This document shows, in pieces, positions 13,574 to 17,871 of a stretch of 17,871 nt of DNA. Origin of the DNA: JBHHZM01 sp046758065. GTDB taxonomy: Bacteria > Pseudomonadota > Alphaproteobacteria > JAAXGF01. Below the pieces are notes generated by a model. The model searched no databases. It saw only the letters and a list, made by a program, of their open reading frames with translations, and had not been told where the DNA came from. Made by a program: the position numbers and the translations under genes. Position 1 is the stretch's first letter. Each line of letters opens with the position of its first letter. Location of the stretch: the NCBI GenBank assembly GCA_046758065.1, contig JBHHZM010000065.1:1-17871 (forward strand), in the 5' to 3' direction.

Positions 13574-16534
13574 ATGACTGGGTTTACCTTTCTAGCAGAT
13601 ATTGCCGCGCTGCCTGAAGCACACGATCCGGCACGGGCGGAAATCGGCCTCGAGCGCTGGCGCGCCGCCGGCGCCGATGCGAACAAGGCTGCGTTCGCCG
13701 CTGCGCTTGTCGCGGATCCCGTCGGCCGCGCGCTGCTGGGCGCGATCTTCGGCAACAGCCCTTTCCTCAGCCATTGCCTGCTCCACGACGTCGGGTTCGT
13801 CGAGCGGCTCGTCGAGGCCGGCCCCGACAACTGCCGCGACGCCGTCATCGCCGGGTTCGCGGCTCATCCGGGCGACGACCGGAGCGCCGTCACGCGCCGG
13901 CTGCGCCTCGCCCGCCGACGGGCGGCGCTGACCGTCGCCATCGCCGACATTGCCGGGGTCTGGTCGACCGAGCGTATCACCGGCGCCTTGACCGCGATCG
14001 CCGAGGCCGCGCTGGACGCCGCGCTCGATCATCTTCTGCGCGCCGCCGACGCGGCCGGCGCAATGCGTCTCGCCGACGCCGCGAACCCGCAGGCCGGCTG
14101 CGGCATCACCGTCATCGGGCTCGGCAAGCTCGGCGCCTGCGAACTCAACTATTCGAGCGATATCGACCTCATGGTGCTTTACGACCCGGCGCTGATCGCA
14201 AGCGGGTGCGACGATGTCCAGCCGACGGTGGTGCGACTTACGCGCGACCTCTTGCGCCTCCTGCAGGAGCGTACGCCGGACGGCTATGTCTTTCGCACCG
14301 ACATGCGGCTCAGGCCCGACCCCGGGGCGACGCCGCTCGCCGTCACGGTGGAGGCGGCCGAGACCTATTACGAGAGCCTCGGCCAGAACTGGGAGCGGGC
14401 GGCGATGATCACGGCGCGCCCGGTGGCCGGCGACCGGGCGCTCGGCGACGCCTTCGTCGCCATGCTCTCGCCTTTCATCTGGCGGAAGAATCTCGATTTC
14501 GCGGCGATTCAGGACATCCATTCGATCAAACGCCAGATCCACGTCCACCACGGCGGCGGACGCATCGCCGTGGCCGGGCACAACGTCAAGCTGGGCCGCG
14601 GCGGCATTCGAGAGATCGAGTTTTTCGCCCAGACCCAGCAGCTCATCTTCGGCGGTCGCGATGCGAGCCTGCGGCGCCGCGCCACCTGTGAAGCGCTCGG
14701 GGCGCTCGCCGCCGCCGGACGGATTGACGACACGGTCGCCGACGAGATGACCGAAGCCTATCGGTTCCTGCGGCGCGTCGAGCATCGACTGCAAATGATC
14801 GACGACGCGCAGACCCACACCCTGCCCGCCACTGCGGACGGTCTGGAAGCGCTTGCCGCTTTCCTCGGCTACCCCGACGCCGGGACCTTCGGCGCGGCGC
14901 TTACCGAGCGTCTTATCCGGGTCGAGCGCCATTACGCCGATCTGTTCGAGGACAGCGCCGAGCTCGCCCCCGCCGGCAATCTGGTGTTCACCGGAACCGA
15001 GGACGATCCCGACACCCTGGCCACGCTCGAAGATCTCGGATACCGCGACGGCCGGGCGGTGGGCGCGGTGGTGCGCGCCTGGCATCACGGCCGTTTCCGC
15101 GCCACCCGCAGCACCCGGGCGCGCGAGATCCTCACCGAGCTGATGCCGGTCCTGCTCGGCGCGTTCGCGCGCACCGCCGATCCCGATCAGGCGCTCCTGC
15201 GCTTCAACGAATTCCTGTCGCGCCTGCCGGCGGGCGTGCAGCTCTTTTCGCTGTTCCACGCCAACCCCGCCCTGCTCGATCTGGTCGCCGAGATCATGGG
15301 ATCGGCGCCGCGCCTCGCCGAGCGACTGAGCCATAATGCCGGCCTGCTCGACGGCGTTCTGAGCCGCGACTTCTACGACCCGCTGTCGGACGCCGATGCA
15401 CTCGCCGACGATTTATCGAGCCTGCTCCGCGGCGCGCGCGACTATGAGGACATGCTCGACCTCAGCCGACGTTGGGCGCACGACCGCGAATTCCAGGTCG
15501 GCGTGCAGATGCTGCGCGGGCTCGTCGAAGGCGACCGCGCGGGCGAGATGCTTGCCGATATCGCCGACGCCGTGCTGCGGGCGCTGACGCCGAACGTCGA
15601 AAACGCGTTCGCCGCGATTCACGGCCATATCCCCGGCGGCGGGATGGCGATCGTCGGCATGGGCAATCTCGGCGGCCGCCAGATGACCGTCTCCTCCGAC
15701 CTCGATCTCACCTTCGTCTATACGAGCGCGGACCGTGACGCGGTTTCCGACGGCGCCAAGAGCCTGCCGGCGAGTCAGTATTACGCCCGTCTCAGCCAGC
15801 GCCTGATCAACGCCCTGACTGCGCTGACCGCCGAAGGGCGACTTTACGAGATCGACATGCGGCTGCGGCCGTCGGGTCAGAAGGGACCGGTCGCGTCCGA
15901 GATCGCAAGCTTCGAACGCTACCACGCCGAAAGCGCCTGGACCTGGGAGCACATGGTGCTGACCCGCGTGCGCGTCGTCACCGGCCCGCCCAAGCTCGCC
16001 AAGCGCATCGAGGCCGCGGTACGCGGCGCGCTGACACGCCCGCGCGACACCTATCGGCTGGTCGCCGAGGTCGCCGACATGCGCCGGCGCATGGAGAGTG
16101 AACATCATTCCGACAACCCCTGGCGCACCAAATACGTGCGCGGCGGACTCGTCGACCTCGAGTTCATCGCCGCATACCTCCAACTCGCCCATGCGTCGCG
16201 TCATCCTGAGGTGCTCTCGCCGCGCACGATCGAGGCCTTCACGCGTCTTGCCGAGGCCGGGATCCTCGCCGGGAAGGACGCCGATGTTCTGATTGCGGCG
16301 ACGCGCCTGATGCGGCGCGTGCGCGGCATGCTGCGCCTCACTATCGGCGGCGATCGGGTCGAGACCGGCGCGCCCGAGGCCTTGCGCGCGCTGCTCGCGA
16401 GAAGCGGCGAGGTGGACGATTTCAATGCGCTGCGCGACAAGCTGCTGGCGGCGCAGGAGCGGGTGCGCGTGCTCTACGCACGCCTTATCGACGAACCGGC
16501 GGCGGCAGCGCACACCGCCTCGGGAGACCAATGA
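13574..16534 (+). CDS. glnE: bifunctional glutamine synthetase adenylyltransferase/deadenylase GlnE
   Basis: Attaches AMP to, or removes it from, glutamine synthetase according to PII status, setting its activity to nitrogen supply. The 986-residue protein has two nucleotidyltransferase domains. The N-terminal one (deadenylylating) has GLGKLGACELNYSSDIDLM with the metal-binding Asp196-x-Asp198. The C-terminal one (adenylylating) has GMGNLGGRQMTVSSDLDLTF with Asp709-x-Asp711. Between them lie a PII-response linker and the segment FLRRVEHRLQMIDDAQTHTLP. The C-terminal helical end includes RGGLVDLEFIAAYLQL. Length is normal. In the second motif the usual GMGKLGG lysine is Asn698. The Shine-Dalgarno before ATG 13574 is weak. 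It is followed after 10 nt by the DUF455 gene, so the two are probably co-transcribed. Confidence 0.96.
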   Translation: MTGFTFLADIAALPEAHDPARAEIGLERWRAAGADANKAAFAAALVADPVGRALLGAIFGNSPFLSHCLLHDVGFVERLVEAGPDNCRDAVIAGFAAHPGDDRSAVTRRLRLARRRAALTVAIADIAGVWSTERITGALTAIAEAALDAALDHLLRAADAAGAMRLADAANPQAGCGITVIGLGKLGACELNYSSDIDLMVLYDPALIASGCDDVQPTVVRLTRDLLRLLQERTPDGYVFRTDMRLRPDPGATPLAVTVEAAETYYESLGQNWERAAMITARPVAGDRALGDAFVAMLSPFIWRKNLDFAAIQDIHSIKRQIHVHHGGGRIAVAGHNVKLGRGGIREIEFFAQTQQLIFGGRDASLRRRATCEALGALAAAGRIDDTVADEMTEAYRFLRRVEHRLQMIDDAQTHTLPATADGLEALAAFLGYPDAGTFGAALTERLIRVERHYADLFEDSAELAPAGNLVFTGTEDDPDTLATLEDLGYRDGRAVGAVVRAWHHGRFRATRSTRAREILTELMPVLLGAFARTADPDQALLRFNEFLSRLPAGVQLFSLFHANPALLDLVAEIMGSAPRLAERLSHNAGLLDGVLSRDFYDPLSDADALADDLSSLLRGARDYEDMLDLSRRWAHDREFQVGVQMLRGLVEGDRAGEMLADIADAVLRALTPNVENAFAAIHGHIPGGGMAIVGMGNLGGRQMTVSSDLDLTFVYTSADRDAVSDGAKSLPASQYYARLSQRLINALTALTAEGRLYEIDMRLRPSGQKGPVASEIASFERYHAESAWTWEHMVLTRVRVVTGPPKLAKRIEAAVRGALTRPRDTYRLVAEVADMRRRMESEHHSDNPWRTKYVRGGLVDLEFIAAYLQLAHASRHPEVLSPRTIEAFTRLAEAGILAGKDADVLIAATRLMRRVRGMLRLTIGGDRVETGAPEALRALLARSGEVDDFNALRDKLLAAQERVRVLYARLIDEPAAAAHTASGDQ

Positions 16535-16544
16535 GGAGAACCGC

Positions 16545-17369
16545 ATGACCGCTTCGCCCAAGGCCGGAGACAAGGCCGCCGGCAGCCTCGCCGCCGGCGC
16601 GGTCGCCGTTCTTTGCGCGGCCGATCCGGAAGAGAAACGCCGCCGAAGCGACGCTGCGGCCGCGGCGTGGCGCGGCGGCCGGATCGAGGTGGGACGGACG
16701 ACGACGCCGGATCGGCCGGCGCGGCCCGCGCGTCCCGAACTCCGTCCGCCGCGCGAGATGCCGCGACGACGGGCGGCGACGACGCGGGCATCGCGCATCG
16801 CCTTGCTCCACGCCCTCGCCCATATCGAGCTCAACGCCGTCGACCTCGCCTGGGACATCATCGCCCGCTTCGCCCACGAAGACCTGCCGCGCGCCTTCTA
16901 CGACGACTGGGTGGGGGTGGCGGCCGAGGAAGCGCGGCACTTCGGACTCCTCTCGGGCAGGCTCGCGGCGCTCGGTGCGGCCTACGGCGATCTGCCCGCA
17001 CACGACGGCCTGTGGGAAGCGGCCGAGGCGACCGCCGACGACCTGCTCGCCCAGCTCGCCGTGGTGCCGCTGGTGCTCGAGGCGCGCGGTCTCGACGTGA
17101 CGCCGGCAATGATCGCACGCCTGCGCGCCGCCGGCGACGACGACAGCGCCGCCGTTCTCGAGGTCATCTACCGCGACGAGATCGGCCACGTGGCAGTCGG
17201 GCGCCGCTGGTTCGAATATCTCTGCGCCCGGCGTGGTCTCAGACCCGAAACCACTTATCACGCCCTCGTCCGCGCGCGCTTCAAAGGCGCGCTCAAGCCG
17301 CCGTTCAACGTCGCGGCGCGCGACGCCGCGGGCTTCGATACGGCGTACTACGCGCCGCTCGCCCGCTGA
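16545..17369 (+). CDS. DUF455 ferritin-like protein
   Basis: A 274-residue protein of the DUF455 (COG2833) group, helical proteins with a ferritin-like fold related in arrangement to the tRNA hydroxylase MiaE; biochemical role unknown. The diiron ligand pattern is complete: Glu95 in HIELNAVDLAWD, Glu129-x-x-His132 in AEEARHF, Glu179 in LVLEARGLD, and Glu212-x-x-His215 in YRDEIGHV. Residues 40-85 are Arg/Pro-rich, and the C-terminal KPPFNVAARDAAGF motif is typical of the group. The start at ATG 16545 is supported by GAGGAG at 16533-16538 with 6-nt spacing, overlapping the glnE stop; the frame is open further upstream inside glnE. Some database entries call relatives rhamnosyltransferase, which the sequence does not support. 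It ends 19 bp from the convergent SHOCT gene. Confidence 0.9.
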   Translation: MTASPKAGDKAAGSLAAGAVAVLCAADPEEKRRRSDAAAAAWRGGRIEVGRTTTPDRPARPARPELRPPREMPRRRAATTRASRIALLHALAHIELNAVDLAWDIIARFAHEDLPRAFYDDWVGVAAEEARHFGLLSGRLAALGAAYGDLPAHDGLWEAAEATADDLLAQLAVVPLVLEARGLDVTPAMIARLRAAGDDDSAAVLEVIYRDEIGHVAVGRRWFEYLCARRGLRPETTYHALVRARFKGALKPPFNVAARDAAGFDTAYYAPLAR

Positions 17370-17388
17370 CGCGTGACGCGGAACGGTC

Positions 17389-17706
17389 CTATTTCTCGAG
17401 AACCCGCCGACGCGCCTCGAACTCGTCCTGTTCGATCTCGCCCCGGGCGAAGCGCTCCTCGAGAATGTCGAGCGCGGTCTTCTCCACGGAATGCCTACCG
17501 GTCCCGCCGCCGCCAAACCAGCGGACAAGCAGGACGAAGAGCGCGATCCCGGCCAGCACGAGAACGATCATCGCCAGAGGACCGAGCATCATGCCGCCCC
17601 AATGATGACGGCCGAACGCCCCCGGTCCGTGCTCGCCGGCGTGCGCCAACGCCGGTGCCGCGATAACGGTGAAAACCGTCGACAGGGTCACAAATCGTCC
17701 GTTCAC
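17389..17706 (-). CDS. small exported membrane protein with SHOCT domain
   Basis: A 105-residue protein with an N-terminal signal-like segment (1-23, ending APALAHA before GEHG). A His/Met-containing stretch follows (His26, His34, His35, Met39, Met40 in GEHGPGAFGRHHWGGMM). Then come one transmembrane helix (about 41-63) and a C-terminal SHOCT domain (77-104, ALDILEERFARGEIEQDEFEARR). SHOCT domains are short helical oligomerisation modules; no enzymatic role is implied. The frame is open upstream to 17838, but the GTG at 17706 is chosen because AAGGAGG lies about 6 nt before it and the signal peptide begins there. The His/Met motif and the operator-like palindrome upstream suggest a metal-related role, which is inference. 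Convergent with the DUF455 gene. Confidence 0.82.
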   Translation of the reverse strand: MNGRFVTLSTVFTVIAAPALAHAGEHGPGAFGRHHWGGMMLGPLAMIVLVLAGIALFVLLVRWFGGGGTGRHSVEKTALDILEERFARGEIEQDEFEARRRVLEK

Positions 17707-17805
17707 GGTCCCCTCCTTCCGTTCGCCGGTATACCACGTCGCGCGGGCGGGATTCCCATTGTTCGACGCTACACCTCCCGAGCGCGCGTTTCCAGCAACC
17801 AAGGC

Positions 17806-17813
17806 ATAATATA
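17806..17813 (-). promoter_or_regulatory. -10-like element upstream of the SHOCT gene
   Basis: The minus strand reads TATATTAT here, containing TATATT and TATTAT. No consensus -35 is found at 16-18 nt; the place it would occupy is taken by the palindrome at 17823-17838, as expected for a repressed or activator-dependent promoter. The leader to the GTG start would be about 95 nt and shows no other feature. Confidence 0.35.
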
Positions 17814-17822
17814 ACTTTACAA

Positions 17823-17838
17823 ATGAACAATTGTTCAT
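17823..17838. promoter_or_regulatory. 16-bp perfect palindrome, ArsR/SmtB-type operator candidate
   Basis: ATGAACAATTGTTCAT is a perfect inverted repeat in an AT-rich stretch. It matches the core of the 12-2-12 operators bound by ArsR/SmtB-family metal sensors, of the form ATGAACA-xx-TGTTCAT. It lies in the probable -35 region of the SHOCT gene and may be shared with a divergent gene starting at or beyond the right edge (an ATG at 17852 opens a plus-strand frame that runs off the window). Confidence 0.5.
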
Positions 17839-17871
17839 ATCTTAAATCAAAATGACTCGAAGCACTGAACC

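Noticed and set aside
17707..17838. 44-residue N-terminal extension of the SHOCT protein beginning inside the palindrome
   Set aside because: It has no Shine-Dalgarno and would bury the signal peptide; the GTG at 17706 has a strong ribosome-binding site.

Overview
This is high-GC chromosomal DNA from an alphaproteobacterium, probably Rhodospirillales-like. The assignment rests on gene content and protein style: an alphaproteobacterial-type tRNA-Met(CAU), an IscR with a widened cysteine spacing, an fdx starting MPKMTFID, the divergent anmK/tyrS pair, and a GlnE followed by a DUF455 ferritin-like protein. It is inference from sequence alone. No transposase, phage gene, CRISPR array or large repeat was seen, and the window reads as core genome.

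Layout. 1-76: elongator tRNA-Met on the minus strand with a near-consensus promoter. 175-3136 (minus): mnmA, a large alpha/beta hydrolase and a [2Fe-2S] ferredoxin (fdx). 3137-3368: an AT-rich non-coding spacer. 3369-6979 (minus): a tight operon cysE-iscR-nifS-iscS that makes O-acetylserine for cysteine and mobilises sulfur from cysteine for Fe-S clusters. 6980-7208: a divergent spacer with a strong minus-strand promoter whose -35 region carries an IscR type-1-like dyad. 7209-7862 (plus): a small COG2945 alpha/beta hydrolase, ending tail-to-tail with anmK (minus, 7859-8974). anmK is divergent from tyrS (plus, 9107-10363). 10374-13496 (minus): a 1040-residue AsmA/YhdP-like envelope protein, divergent from glnE (plus, 13574-16534). 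glnE is followed by a DUF455 ferritin-like gene (plus, 16545-17369). 17389-17706 (minus): a small exported/membrane SHOCT protein whose upstream region ends in a perfect 16-bp palindrome resembling an ArsR/SmtB metal-sensor operator.

The most interesting region is the Fe-S cluster locus. It looks like the classical iscR-nifS-iscS-iscU-iscA-hscB-hscA-fdx cluster from which the scaffold, carrier and chaperone genes are missing: iscS is followed by a 232-bp spacer and then fdx. The remaining IscS also lacks the C-terminal tail that binds IscU in E. coli. Together these suggest coordinated loss of the ISC scaffold branch, with the desulfurases kept for other acceptors (a SUF system, tRNA thiolation by MnmA, or both). 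mnmA, a sulfur-acceptor tRNA thiolase, lies on the same strand 2 kb downstream, so the 1-7 kb region holds cysteine synthesis, sulfur mobilisation and sulfur use close together.
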